Part shown: piece after piece, positions 54,321 through 62,583 of the stretch
Layout: the number at the start of each line of letters is the position of its first letter
How positions within the stretch are numbered: the stretch's first letter is position 1
DNA from: Sedimentimonas flavescens
Lineage (GTDB): Bacteria; Pseudomonadota; Alphaproteobacteria; Rhodobacterales; Rhodobacteraceae
Assembly (NCBI RefSeq): GCF_019264375.1
Contig: NZ_JAHVAI010000006.1
Location: 79,231 to 143,230, forward strand
Direction of reading: 5' to 3'
Length of the DNA stretch: 64,000 nucleotides
The notes under the pieces: model-generated
Seen by the model: the letters and a program-made list of their open reading frames with translations, nothing else
Told to the model about the DNA's origin: nothing
The model's database searches: none
Position numbers and translations under genes: made by a program

Positions 54321-55502
54321 TCATCGCGCCGGCTCCGATGGGTCAAAAACGCGGCGATTGAAGAAGCGATCGGCGGGCAGAATCATGCTGCCGCGCTCCG
54401 AGGCAACGGGGGTCGGCATAGCCAATGCACCTTCCAGCTTCTCCGAGGCGCCGGGCAGATCGGCGCCCGCGTCGCGCAGGTGCTGGCGGTAAAGATCGGC
54501 ACGGAACACCTCGCCCGCGACCCGCGCGGCCCAGACTTGGTTCAGCCCGTGGCGCGCCGCCAGACGCATGCCGATCCAGGCGGCCTGACTGCGCCAGGGG
54601 AAGTTCGCGGCGCCCTCGAAGAATTCGATGAGGTTGGGCACCTCGCGCTCTTCGCCGCTGCGCGAGATGATCAGGCGCCCCGAGACCGCGCGGTCGATGA
54701 CTTCGGCCGAGATTGGCAAGCGCCCCGGTGCCGAGAGGATGTCGGAGACCAGAAAGCGGTTCTCGGGCGCGCCGATCCAGCGGCAGGCGCGCCAGACCGC
54801 GCGCATCATGCGCCCGGCAAGGTCGGGGTTCGCGTCGGCCCAGCCACGCCGGACCGCCAGAACCTTCTCGGGGGCAAAGGACCAGATCGCCGAGCCTGGC
54901 AGCAGCAGCGTGCCCACACCAAGCTCGACCGCGTGCGAGCCCCAGGGCTCGCCTACGGCGAAAGCGTCGATCTCGCCCGCCTCAAGCGCCTGCGGCATCA
55001 GCGCGGGCGGCACGGTGCGGATCTCAAGCAGTTCGGGAAGCGGCTGGCCGAGGTTCTCAAGCCAGTAATGCACAAGCTCGGTATGCATCGAGAAGGGGAA
55101 AGGCACGCCGATGCGCAGCCGCCCCCCCGCAGCTTGCAGCAGCGCGCGGCCCGCCGAATGGGCATCGGTGAAGTCGAAGGCGAACCCCTCGGCGCGCATC
55201 CGCTCGGCCAGCGGCTCGGATACGCCGATCACGTCGCCATTGGCATTGAGCAATTGCAACGCGTCAAACCGGGTCCGCGCGGCCCCCAACCCAAGCGCCA
55301 TCGCGACCGGAACCGGCGCCAGCATCTGCGCCCCGTCCACGATCCCCATGGCCAGCATGTCGCGCAGCGCCGACCAGGACGGTGCGCTGTGCAGGCTCAG
55401 GTCAAGGCCCTCCTGCTCGGCAAAGCCGAGGGCCTGCGCGATGAACAGCGGCGCAGCATCGACAAGCGGCAGATAGCCAAGGCGAAGCGGAATGACATTC
55501 AT
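54321..55502 (-). CDS. nasS: Nitrate/nitrite sensor NasS
   Basis: The 393-residue NrtA-like protein has no signal peptide, so it is cytoplasmic: LRLGYLPLVDAAPLFIAQAL, VDGAQMLAPVPVAMALGLGA, IDAFAVGEPWGSHAVELGVG, NFPWRSQAAWIGMRLAARHG. NasS binds NasT and releases it when nitrate or nitrite binds. It overlaps nasT by four bases, the usual NasS-NasT pairing, and precedes the nrtA leader. Absence of export, shorter length and the partner separate it from the transport protein NrtA. Confidence 0.92.
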   Translation of the reverse strand: MNVIPLRLGYLPLVDAAPLFIAQALGFAEQEGLDLSLHSAPSWSALRDMLAMGIVDGAQMLAPVPVAMALGLGAARTRFDALQLLNANGDVIGVSEPLAERMRAEGFAFDFTDAHSAGRALLQAAGGRLRIGVPFPFSMHTELVHYWLENLGQPLPELLEIRTVPPALMPQALEAGEIDAFAVGEPWGSHAVELGVGTLLLPGSAIWSFAPEKVLAVRRGWADANPDLAGRMMRAVWRACRWIGAPENRFLVSDILSAPGRLPISAEVIDRAVSGRLIISRSGEEREVPNLIEFFEGAANFPWRSQAAWIGMRLAARHGLNQVWAARVAGEVFRADLYRQHLRDAGADLPGASEKLEGALAMPTPVASERGSMILPADRFFNRRVFDPSEPAR

Positions 55503-56083
55503 TTGAGCAACTCCGCCGCGGTCACCAAGGCCTGGGCCACATCGGCGATCTTCTTGCCCTGCGCCATGGCCGTCTTGCGCATCAGCGCATAGGCCTCATC
55601 CTCGCCCACGTTGCGGGCGCGCATCAAAAGCCCCTTGGCGCGGTCGATGATCTTACGCTCCTCCAGCGCGCGGCGGGTGGCGGCCAACTCGGCGCGCATC
55701 TTCTGCACCATCTGGAAGCGCGCGATGGCCGCATCGAGAATGGGCTTGATCCGCTCGGGGCGCAGCCCGTCCACCACATAGGCCGACACCCCCGCGTCGA
55801 TCGCGGCCTGTGTCATGCCGCCATCGGTGCGATCGACGAACATCGCGACGGGGCGATCCATCGGCGAGGTTGCCAGCGCCAACTCCTCAAGCATATCGCG
55901 CGAGGGCGAGGCGAGGTCGATCAGCACAAGGTCGGGGTTTCGCGCGGCGATGCGGCGCGCAAGGCTGCTTTCGTCGCCGATCACGACGACATCGTGCTCG
56001 CCCGCCTCGCGCAACCCATCAACGATCATCAGGGCGCGTTCACGGTCTTTCTCGACGACGACAATGGAAAGCGGTCGGGGCAT
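55499..56083 (-). CDS. nasT: ANTAR-domain antiterminator NasT
   Basis: The 194-residue protein has an N-terminal receiver-like domain (LSIVVVEKDRERALMIVDGL, PDLVLIDLASPS). A C-terminal RNA-binding ANTAR domain (about 130-190) carries LEERKIIDRAKGLLMRARNV and EDEAYALMRKTAMAQGKKIA. It is expected to bind paired hexaloop hairpins in nascent RNA and prevent termination; such a leader is found before nrtA. The ATG at 56083 follows AGAGG; an in-frame extension upstream has no homology. The 217-base gap to the divergent FAH gene has no further gene and should hold its promoter. Confidence 0.93.
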   Translation of the reverse strand: MPRPLSIVVVEKDRERALMIVDGLREAGEHDVVVIGDESSLARRIAARNPDLVLIDLASPSRDMLEELALATSPMDRPVAMFVDRTDGGMTQAAIDAGVSAYVVDGLRPERIKPILDAAIARFQMVQKMRAELAATRRALEERKIIDRAKGLLMRARNVGEDEAYALMRKTAMAQGKKIADVAQALVTAAELLK

Positions 56084-56300
56084 GGGGCACCTCTGTTTGC
56101 TAGTTGGGTCGTGCACCGGCCGAGGTTTGACAAGCTGCGCCCCGCCGCACGCGCTGCCCGCCATCTGCCAAATCGGCAATCTGCCCCCCTTTTCATCGAT
56201 ACGCGCAAAACATGGGCTGCGGAGGAATCGCCCTCCCCCTTCCCCATCCGGGGTTTCACTGCCAATCATGCGCATACAACTTGCCGACCCGGAGAGACCG

Positions 56301-56996
56301 ATGACCGAGCTACTGTTCCCCGCCCCCGCGCCGCGCACCGTGCCGGTCAACGGCGAGTCTGCGCTTTACCCGGTGCGGCGCATCTTCTGCGTCGGCCGCA
56401 ATTACGCCGAGCACGCCAAGGAAATGGGCGCCGAGGTGGATCGCGAGGCACCGTTCTACTTCACCAAATCGCTCGACGCGCTGGAGCCTTCGGGCGCAAC
56501 GCAACCCTATCCGCCGGGGACCGCAAACTACCACTACGAGATGGAACTGGTGATCGCGCTTGGCGCTCCGGTCTTTCGCGCCTCGCTCGAGGCGGCGCAG
56601 GCGGCGATTTTCGGCTATGCCTGCGGGCTCGACATGACCCGGCGCGATCTGCAGGACGCGGCCAAGGCCAAGCGCCGCCCCTGGGATACCGGCAAGGATA
56701 TCGAACGCTCGGCGGTGATCGGGCCGATCACACGTGCCGAGGACTTTGGCCCCGTCGGAGCGCAGCGCATCAGCCTGACCCTGAACGGGGCGCTGCGCCA
56801 GGGTGCGCGCCTGTCGGCTATGGTCTGGTCTGTGACCGATCTGGTCAGCCATCTGTCCGGGCTTTATCATCTTGGGCCGGGCGATCTGATCTATACCGGA
56901 ACGCCCGCAGGTGTGGGCGCCGTGGCGCCGGGCGACCGGCTGGAAGGCCGGATTGACGGGCTGAGCCCGGTCTTGCTGAACATTGCGGTGGGGTAA
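56301..56996 (+). CDS. Fumarylacetoacetate hydrolase family protein (fumarylpyruvate hydrolase-like)
   Basis: The 231-residue protein has the FAH-fold motifs RIFCVGRNYAEHAKEMGAEV, PFYFTKSLDALEPSGA, HYEMELVIALG (metal-binding Glu residues), YACGLDMTRRDLQDAAKAKR and GPGDLIYTGTPAGVGAVAPG. Length and the YxxGxDMTRRDLQ segment fit fumarylpyruvate or acylpyruvate hydrolases of the gentisate type; oxaloacetate decarboxylase activity is also known in the family. The ATG follows GGAGAG. It stands alone between divergent nasT and a convergent metal transporter, so context gives no substrate. Confidence 0.85.
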   Translation: MTELLFPAPAPRTVPVNGESALYPVRRIFCVGRNYAEHAKEMGAEVDREAPFYFTKSLDALEPSGATQPYPPGTANYHYEMELVIALGAPVFRASLEAAQAAIFGYACGLDMTRRDLQDAAKAKRRPWDTGKDIERSAVIGPITRAEDFGPVGAQRISLTLNGALRQGARLSAMVWSVTDLVSHLSGLYHLGPGDLIYTGTPAGVGAVAPGDRLEGRIDGLSPVLLNIAVG

Positions 56997-57064
56997 CCGC
57001 CGCGAGCGCCCTGACGGGCCCGCCCGCGCGGCGCCCCTGCGCGACTTGCCCGAGGGCTTCGTCC

Positions 57065-57898
57065 TCAGTGTCGACGCGCATCCGCGATATCGCGTCGCGC
57101 ATCGCGGATGATCACCCAGGCGGAATGCAGAAACAGGCCCGCGATGGCGAAGGCCACGATCAGATCGGGCCAGCCCGAACCCGTCACCGCCACCATCCCG
57201 GCGGCCACAACCACGGCCGCATTCCCGATCGCGTCATTGCGCGAGAACAGCCAGACGGCGCGCACGTTCGAATCCCCCGCCCGATGCGGGATCAGCACAA
57301 GCGCCGCCGAGATGTTCACGGCCAGTGCGATGAAGGCCAGGACCCCCATCAGACCCGCCTCGATGGGTTGCTGCGAGAACACCCGCCAGAGCGTGTTGCC
57401 CGTCACCCCCAAGCCAAGCACCGCCAGAAACACGCCCTGCACCAGCGCCGAGCGCGCGCGCCAAAGCAGGCTCCAACCGATGGCGAGCACGCCAAGGAAG
57501 GTGATCAGCCCATCCCCGAGAAAGTCGAGCGCATCGGCCTTGAGCGCCTGCGAGCCGGTCAGAAACCCGCCCACCATCTCGATCACGCCGTAACCGACGT
57601 TCAGCACGATCACGATCCAAAGCGCTCGACGATAGGCAGCCGTGGTATGCGGCGCGACGTCGCCGATCCGGTCGCCTGTCGCGGCGGCAATCCGGTCCAG
57701 GTGATATCCGGCCTCGCCGATCGCGCGCTCGACCGCTGGCAGCCGCGCGTCATCTAGCCCAAGGTCCAGCGCGAGGATCTGCGTCGCGGTCGAGATTGTA
57801 ACCTCATCGACACCGGCCGACCGCACCGCCTTTTCGATCTTGGCCGCGCAGGAGGGGCAATCCATCCCGGTCACCCGGTAGCGTATCACGTGACTCAT
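57065..57898 (-). CDS. Cation diffusion facilitator with N-terminal heavy-metal-associated domain
   Basis: The 277-residue protein fuses two modules. Residues 1-70 form an HMA domain with the metal motif GMDCPSC (about 11-17). Residues about 88-270 form a CDF-type membrane domain with VLNVGYGVIEMVGGFLTGSQ, ALKADALDFLGDGL (the HxxxD/DxxxD metal site, here with Asp residues) and SRNDAIGNAAVVVAAGMVAV. It lacks the usual C-terminal cytoplasmic CDF domain and ends soon after the last helix. It probably exports a transition metal, with the HMA domain delivering it. It lies 31 bases after the GNAT gene. Confidence 0.88.
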   Translation of the reverse strand: MSHVIRYRVTGMDCPSCAAKIEKAVRSAGVDEVTISTATQILALDLGLDDARLPAVERAIGEAGYHLDRIAAATGDRIGDVAPHTTAAYRRALWIVIVLNVGYGVIEMVGGFLTGSQALKADALDFLGDGLITFLGVLAIGWSLLWRARSALVQGVFLAVLGLGVTGNTLWRVFSQQPIEAGLMGVLAFIALAVNISAALVLIPHRAGDSNVRAVWLFSRNDAIGNAAVVVAAGMVAVTGSGWPDLIVAFAIAGLFLHSAWVIIRDARRDIADARRH

Positions 57899-57929
57899 TC
57901 GACCTCCGCCGATGCAGACAATAGCTTGC

Positions 57930-58469
57930 TCACCAAAGCTCGGGCCGGCTCAGGGCCGAAACGCAGCGCGACGGCCCGGCAAGCGCGGGCATCGCCTCCT
58001 CCGTCAGGGATCGCCCGAGCCAGCCATGCGGGAAGCTCAGCGGAAGGGGGGCGCGGGCCTGCGCCTCGGTGATCGGCGCAAACCCGACCCGACCATAATA
58101 GGCCGGATCGCCATATGTCACCGCGACATCGACGCCCTCGGATTTCAGCGCCGCAAGTGCCGCGCGCAGCAGGGCCTGGCCTACACCCTGCCCTTGGCGC
58201 TCCGTGGCCACCGCCATGGGCGACAGGATGAACACGCCGCGCGGATCCTCGGGGTAGTGCAGGCGTGAGAAGCTCCCCACGCCGATCAGCGCGCCGCCAT
58301 CCTGCGCGCAGAAGACGCGCAGATCCGCCTTGGGTGTGCTGGCCAACAGGTCGCGGACGAAATCGCCGATCTGCGCGCCCTCATCCGCCCCTTCCGAGGC
58401 CGCGAAGGTTGCTTCGAAAAGCGCGAAGATCTCGCCCTCGCGCCCGGCGCTGGTCGTGGTGATGTCCAT
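57930..58469 (-). CDS. GNAT family N-acetyltransferase
   Basis: The 179-residue protein has the GNAT acetyl-CoA loop AVATERQGQGVGQALLRAAL (motif QGxGxG), preceded by FILSPMAV and followed by YGDPAYYGRVGFAPITE, as in YhbS-like acetyltransferases. The ATG at 58469 follows AAGGAGG with good spacing. The substrate cannot be inferred. It may share a transcript with the downstream metal transporter. Confidence 0.88.
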   Translation of the reverse strand: MDITTTSAGREGEIFALFEATFAASEGADEGAQIGDFVRDLLASTPKADLRVFCAQDGGALIGVGSFSRLHYPEDPRGVFILSPMAVATERQGQGVGQALLRAALAALKSEGVDVAVTYGDPAYYGRVGFAPITEAQARAPLPLSFPHGWLGRSLTEEAMPALAGPSRCVSALSRPELW

Positions 58470-58571
58470 GGTCGGCCTCCTTTGGGTCCGTCGATACATC
58501 CGCAGAACCGGTGCATCGACAGTCCCTGTCTAGGCGCAAACCGCGAAAAACGGAACGCACCCAAACACCGC

Positions 58572-60014
58572 TCAACGCTCGCGGAAGCTTGCCCGGATAC
58601 TGTCCGAGAAGGGTTTGAGCAGGAAGTCGAACAGCGTCCGCTCGCCGGTCAGGATCATAACATCCGCCGGCATCCCCGCGCTCATCTGGACATCGCCGGA
58701 CAAGACCTCCAGTTCCTCGGCGGGCACGACGACCTGCGCAAGGAAATAGGGCTCGCCGGTGCGCTCATCCGTCAGCCGGTCGGCCGAGACATTGCGCAGC
58801 GTCCCGAAGATGCGCGGCAGATTGCGCTGCGTATAGGCCGTCAGGATCACCTGGGCAGGCATCCCCGGCCGCACGGCGTCAATATCCTGCGGACGCAGAC
58901 GCGCGTCGATGATCAGGTTCGTCTCGTCCGGCACGATATCAAGGATATCTCCGCCGGGTTTCAGGATGCCGCCGGATTCGGTGGTAACCTGAAGGTTCAG
59001 AACCTGCCCCCCGATCGGCGCCGTGATCGTGGAACGGGCCAGCGCATCCAGACGTTCGGGCAACTGGCTGCGCAGCCCGGCCAGTTCGGCGCGCACGTCG
59101 GCAAGCTGGGTGCTGACCTCTTCGAGCGCCTGCTGATCGGTTGCCTGCAATTGCAGCTCGGTCTCGCCGATCTGTTGCTTGAGCCGGGCGATGTTGGCGC
59201 GATGCGAGGCTTGCTCGGCCATGAGATCGGCCTCTTGCCGCTGCAACACCAAGAGCGGCGACAGACGTTGCAGCCCCTGTTTGTAGAGGTCTTCGGTCAC
59301 GCCGATCTCTTGGCGCAGAAGCTCCAGCTGGACATTTTGCGAGGCGATGACGCCGTCGAGGCCGATGATCTCTTCGCGTAGCTGCTCGATGCGGCTCGAC
59401 AGAATCTGGCGCCGGGCAAGCTGCGTCTCGCGGCGGTTCTCGAACAGACGGGTCTGGCCTTGCATAACCGACTCGATCTGGCGGCCGTGATCCACCTGCA
59501 ATTCGGCGGGGAAATCGAACGCGATCTCATCTTGTCCGATTTCCTCGGTCGCCAGTCGCGCCTCGGTGGCCAGCAAGACCACCTGACGTTCGCGCAACTC
59601 GTTCAGCCGGGTCAGCACCCGCACATTGTCGAGCGTGACCAGTGTCGCGCCAGCCGCGACCCGATCGCCCTCGCGCACATGGATGGTGCGGATGATGCCG
59701 CCTTCAAGATGCTGCACCGTCTTGCGCGCGCCATCTGGGTTGACCACGCCGGGCGCAAGCGCAGCGCTGGCCAGCGGCGCATACCAAGACCACAGACCGA
59801 AGAGGCCAAAGAAGACCGTAATCGTCGCGAAGCCGATCACGCGGGCGCGCAGCGTGGCCGCTTCCAGCGGCTTCCCACCCACCGGCACATAAGACCGCAC
59901 ACGGCGCGAACGAACGCTCAGCGCCACGAGCAGAAGCGCCATGGCCGCGCCAATGAACGCGAGGGTTCCAACCGGGGAGGGCTGCGTAAAGGCTCGGACA
60001 AGCATCACTGTCAT
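58572..60014 (-). CDS. HlyD-family type I secretion adaptor
   Basis: The 480-residue membrane fusion protein has two N-terminal hydrophobic stretches, one early (PVGTLAFIGAAMALLLVAL) and the main anchor (ITVFFGLFGLWSWYAPLA). A lipoyl-like half (GVVNPDGARKTVQHLEGGII, VREGDRVAAGATLVTLDNV) follows, then long coiled coils (about 150-330) and the C-terminal part MPADVMILTGERTLFDFLLK, typical of HlyD/PrtE. It bridges the inner-membrane exporter to a TolC-type channel, whose gene is not in the window. It is 10 bases after the ABC exporter gene. Confidence 0.93.
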   Translation of the reverse strand: MTVMLVRAFTQPSPVGTLAFIGAAMALLLVALSVRSRRVRSYVPVGGKPLEAATLRARVIGFATITVFFGLFGLWSWYAPLASAALAPGVVNPDGARKTVQHLEGGIIRTIHVREGDRVAAGATLVTLDNVRVLTRLNELRERQVVLLATEARLATEEIGQDEIAFDFPAELQVDHGRQIESVMQGQTRLFENRRETQLARRQILSSRIEQLREEIIGLDGVIASQNVQLELLRQEIGVTEDLYKQGLQRLSPLLVLQRQEADLMAEQASHRANIARLKQQIGETELQLQATDQQALEEVSTQLADVRAELAGLRSQLPERLDALARSTITAPIGGQVLNLQVTTESGGILKPGGDILDIVPDETNLIIDARLRPQDIDAVRPGMPAQVILTAYTQRNLPRIFGTLRNVSADRLTDERTGEPYFLAQVVVPAEELEVLSGDVQMSAGMPADVMILTGERTLFDFLLKPFSDSIRASFRER

Positions 60015-60024
60015 CGTCTCCCCC

Positions 60025-61743
60025 TCACTCGGCCACTTTGGCGGGATCGGCGGGGCGCGCCTTGCCCGGCGCCTTGCGCCCGCCCTGCATCATCTCGCGC
60101 AGCACCTCGTCGCGCGCACCGAATCGGGCCACCTTGCCGTCCTGCATCACCAGAACCTTGTCGGCGAGATGCAGAAGGTGCGGAAGATGCGAGACGATAA
60201 CCACGGTCGTGCCGCGCGCCTTGAGCGCCCGAAGAGCCTGCAACAGCGCCATCTCGCCGGTGCCATCGAGGTTCGAGTTCGGCTCGTCCAGCACCACCAG
60301 CGCCGGGTCGCCGTAAAGCGCGCGTGCCAGCCCGATGCGCTGGCGCTGCCCACCCGAGATACGATCAGCAAAGTCGCCCACATCGGTCTCATAGCCATTG
60401 GGCAGCGCGAGGATCATCTCATGCGCGCCCGCGGCCTGCGCGGCGGTCAGAACGGCATCCTGGTCGATCTCGCCAAGGCGGGCGATGTTTTCGGCGACGG
60501 TCCCGGCGAACAGCTCGACCGTCTGCGGCAGATAGCCCAGATACCGGCCCAGTTCCTCGCTGTCCCACTCGGCCACATCGGCGCCGTCCAGCCGGATCTC
60601 GCCGAAGGTGGGGCGCCAGGCCCCAACAAGCAGCTTGCACAACGTGGTCTTGCCGCAACCCGAGGGGCCAAGCAGACCACAGGCCTCACCGGGCATGAGC
60701 GCGAAGCTGACATCCTTGACGATCGCCTCACCCGATTGCGGCGACATGTAGCGCAGGTTAGACGCCACCAGCTGCCCCTTGGGACGCGGAAGCGAGATGC
60801 GCTCCTGCGGTTCGGGGACGGCGCTGAACAGCTTGATCAGCCGGATACGCGCCGTGCGGTACAGACCGTAGCTTTTCCACGCCGAGATCGCGCGTTCCAC
60901 CGGCGAAAGCGCGCGCGACAGGATGATCGACGCCGCGATCATCCCACCCGAGGTCAATTCGGCCTGCAGCACCAGCCAGGCACCCGCCCCAAGGATCGCG
61001 ATCTGCAAGGCAAGCCGCAGCACCCGCGAAATATTGTAGAGCAGCGACGTCATGTCCGCGGCCCACCGCCCGCGGCCACTGGCCAGCGCATGCCGCTCTT
61101 GCCAGCGCCGGATCACCGCATCCACCATCCCAAGCCCGGTCAGGGTCTCGGCATTGGCCAAGAGCCGCCCGCTGTCGGAGCGTGCATCGCGCAGCGCCCG
61201 CGCCTGTTCGGCGGAGCTGTTGCGCGTCAGCACATCGTTCAGCACACCGATGGCGAAGAGCACGATTGCCCCGCCCAATGCAATCATCCCCAGCAGAGGA
61301 TTCATCAGCCAGATGATCGCAATAAAGATCGGCGACCATGGCGCATCGAGAAAGGCCAGAATGGCATCGCCCGCCGCGAATTTCTTGAGGTCGGAGACAT
61401 CGTTGAGCCCGGCGAAGCTGTTGCCACGTGCCAGTTGCAGCCGAATCGTGCGGCGCATGACATGCGGCGACAGCTCGGCCTCAATCCATTCGCCCGTGCG
61501 GGCCAGAACGCTGCGGCGCGCCATCTCAAGCACGCCGTAAACCACCAGCGCCACCAGCGCGATGACGGTCAGCCAGATCAGCGTATCGACCGAGCCGCTC
61601 GAAAGCACTCGGTCGAAGACCTGCATCATGTAGATCGAACTGGCCAGCAGCAGCAGATTGCTGAAGAAGCTGAGCAGCACGAGCGCCGGAAGCTGCCGGC
61701 GACCCGCGCCCAGAACTGCCTCGAGGGCCGATTGTCGTGTCAT
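60025..61743 (-). CDS. Type I secretion ABC exporter (PrtD/RsaD-like)
   Basis: The 572-residue protein has a six-helix membrane domain (about 20-300) and a C-terminal ATPase with Walker A GLLGPSGCGKTTL, signature ISGGQRQRIGLARAL, Walker B ALVVLDEPNSNLD and the switch histidine in VIVSHLPHLL. There is no C39 peptidase domain, so it should export proteins with an uncleaved C-terminal signal. It lies between sapC and the HlyD gene, and the obvious cargo is the large protein upstream. Confidence 0.94.
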   Translation of the reverse strand: MTRQSALEAVLGAGRRQLPALVLLSFFSNLLLLASSIYMMQVFDRVLSSGSVDTLIWLTVIALVALVVYGVLEMARRSVLARTGEWIEAELSPHVMRRTIRLQLARGNSFAGLNDVSDLKKFAAGDAILAFLDAPWSPIFIAIIWLMNPLLGMIALGGAIVLFAIGVLNDVLTRNSSAEQARALRDARSDSGRLLANAETLTGLGMVDAVIRRWQERHALASGRGRWAADMTSLLYNISRVLRLALQIAILGAGAWLVLQAELTSGGMIAASIILSRALSPVERAISAWKSYGLYRTARIRLIKLFSAVPEPQERISLPRPKGQLVASNLRYMSPQSGEAIVKDVSFALMPGEACGLLGPSGCGKTTLCKLLVGAWRPTFGEIRLDGADVAEWDSEELGRYLGYLPQTVELFAGTVAENIARLGEIDQDAVLTAAQAAGAHEMILALPNGYETDVGDFADRISGGQRQRIGLARALYGDPALVVLDEPNSNLDGTGEMALLQALRALKARGTTVVIVSHLPHLLHLADKVLVMQDGKVARFGARDEVLREMMQGGRKAPGKARPADPAKVAE

Positions 61744-61765
61744 GTGCGCATCCTCCCGTGAACGC

Positions 61766-62503
61766 TTAGTTCAGCGGTCCGGTGCCACTCGTCTGAATCC
61801 GGTTCGCCAGACTGTTGAGGTTGCGCAGCGTGTAAAGGTGCAGGTGGATCGCCTCGAGCGAGCCGTCCTTCTGCATCGCGCCCAGAACCTTGGCGGGCAG
61901 CTTGTCCAGCGCCTCGCGGTTGATCGCGAAGACGCCGCGCATGGCGCGCACGGTGCCGTCAGCGCGCTTCATCTCGGTGCGGATCGGGCTGAGCAGGTTC
62001 AGGTCGGCCAGCCGGGCACAGAAGCTCTCGGTGCGCAATGCCCCTTGCGCAACCCGCGATACGAATTGCTGGGCCCGGCTGACCAGGTCGCCCGGGCGAC
62101 CATCCTCATCGAAAAGCGGGGCGCCCTCGCCTTCCGTGTTCAGGCCCGGATGGCTTTCCGAGATGCACAGCACCCCCTTCTTGCCATCCTTGCTGCGCCG
62201 CGCGACGAAAGGCTGCTGACGCAGGATCGCGGGCACATACTCGGCCTTCCAGCGCCCATCGGCGCCGACATAGAGATTTTCGTTCTCGGCCAGCCCAAGC
62301 AGCGCGGCGGGGGCAAAACCATCGCCCTGCTTGAGGAAGCCAATCACATAGTCATGCGCGAGCGCCGCGAACTCGTCGACCAGCACCGGCACCACATTCA
62401 TGGTTCGGAACGCGGCATAGCCTTCGCCGGTTGCAAGGGAATAGCTGCCATGGCGCTCGGGGGTTAGCGGCACGGCGTCGGCAAGCAAGGAATGCGTGCT
62501 CAT
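61766..62503 (-). CDS. SapC family protein
   Basis: The 245-residue protein matches the SapC family: VPLTPERHGSYSLATGEGYA, VPVLVDEFAALAHDYVIGFL, AALLGLAENENLYVGADGRW, VPAILRQQPFVARR and RMRG-like MRGVFAINREALDKLPA. There is no signal peptide or membrane helix. SapC was named for a Campylobacter S-layer gene cluster, but its molecular role is unclear. The ATG at 62503 has GGAG eight bases upstream. It sits between the putative secreted cargo and its exporter, suggesting a role in export or cargo handling. Confidence 0.88.
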   Translation of the reverse strand: MSTHSLLADAVPLTPERHGSYSLATGEGYAAFRTMNVVPVLVDEFAALAHDYVIGFLKQGDGFAPAALLGLAENENLYVGADGRWKAEYVPAILRQQPFVARRSKDGKKGVLCISESHPGLNTEGEGAPLFDEDGRPGDLVSRAQQFVSRVAQGALRTESFCARLADLNLLSPIRTEMKRADGTVRAMRGVFAINREALDKLPAKVLGAMQKDGSLEAIHLHLYTLRNLNSLANRIQTSGTGPLN

Positions 62504-62541
62504 AGAAATCACTCCGGAAATTGGGGCATTGGGGCATGAAG

Positions 62542-62574
62542 GCCGGACCCGGGGCGGGCAACCCCGGATCCGGC
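62542..62574 (-). terminator. Strong hairpin after the secreted-protein gene
   Basis: A 13-bp stem with one G.U pair and a 7-base loop begins nine bases after the stop of the secreted-protein gene and ends before sapC. No T run follows. A partial terminator or 3'-end stabiliser would give abundant cargo mRNA and less of the export genes, as between rsaA and rsaD in Caulobacter. Confidence 0.6.
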
Positions 62575-62583
62575 AATGATATG

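Noticed and set aside
59941..61761. A 606-codon open frame opposite the type I exporter
   Set aside because: It is a shadow of a strongly conserved ABC transporter, with no domain or ribosome site of its own.
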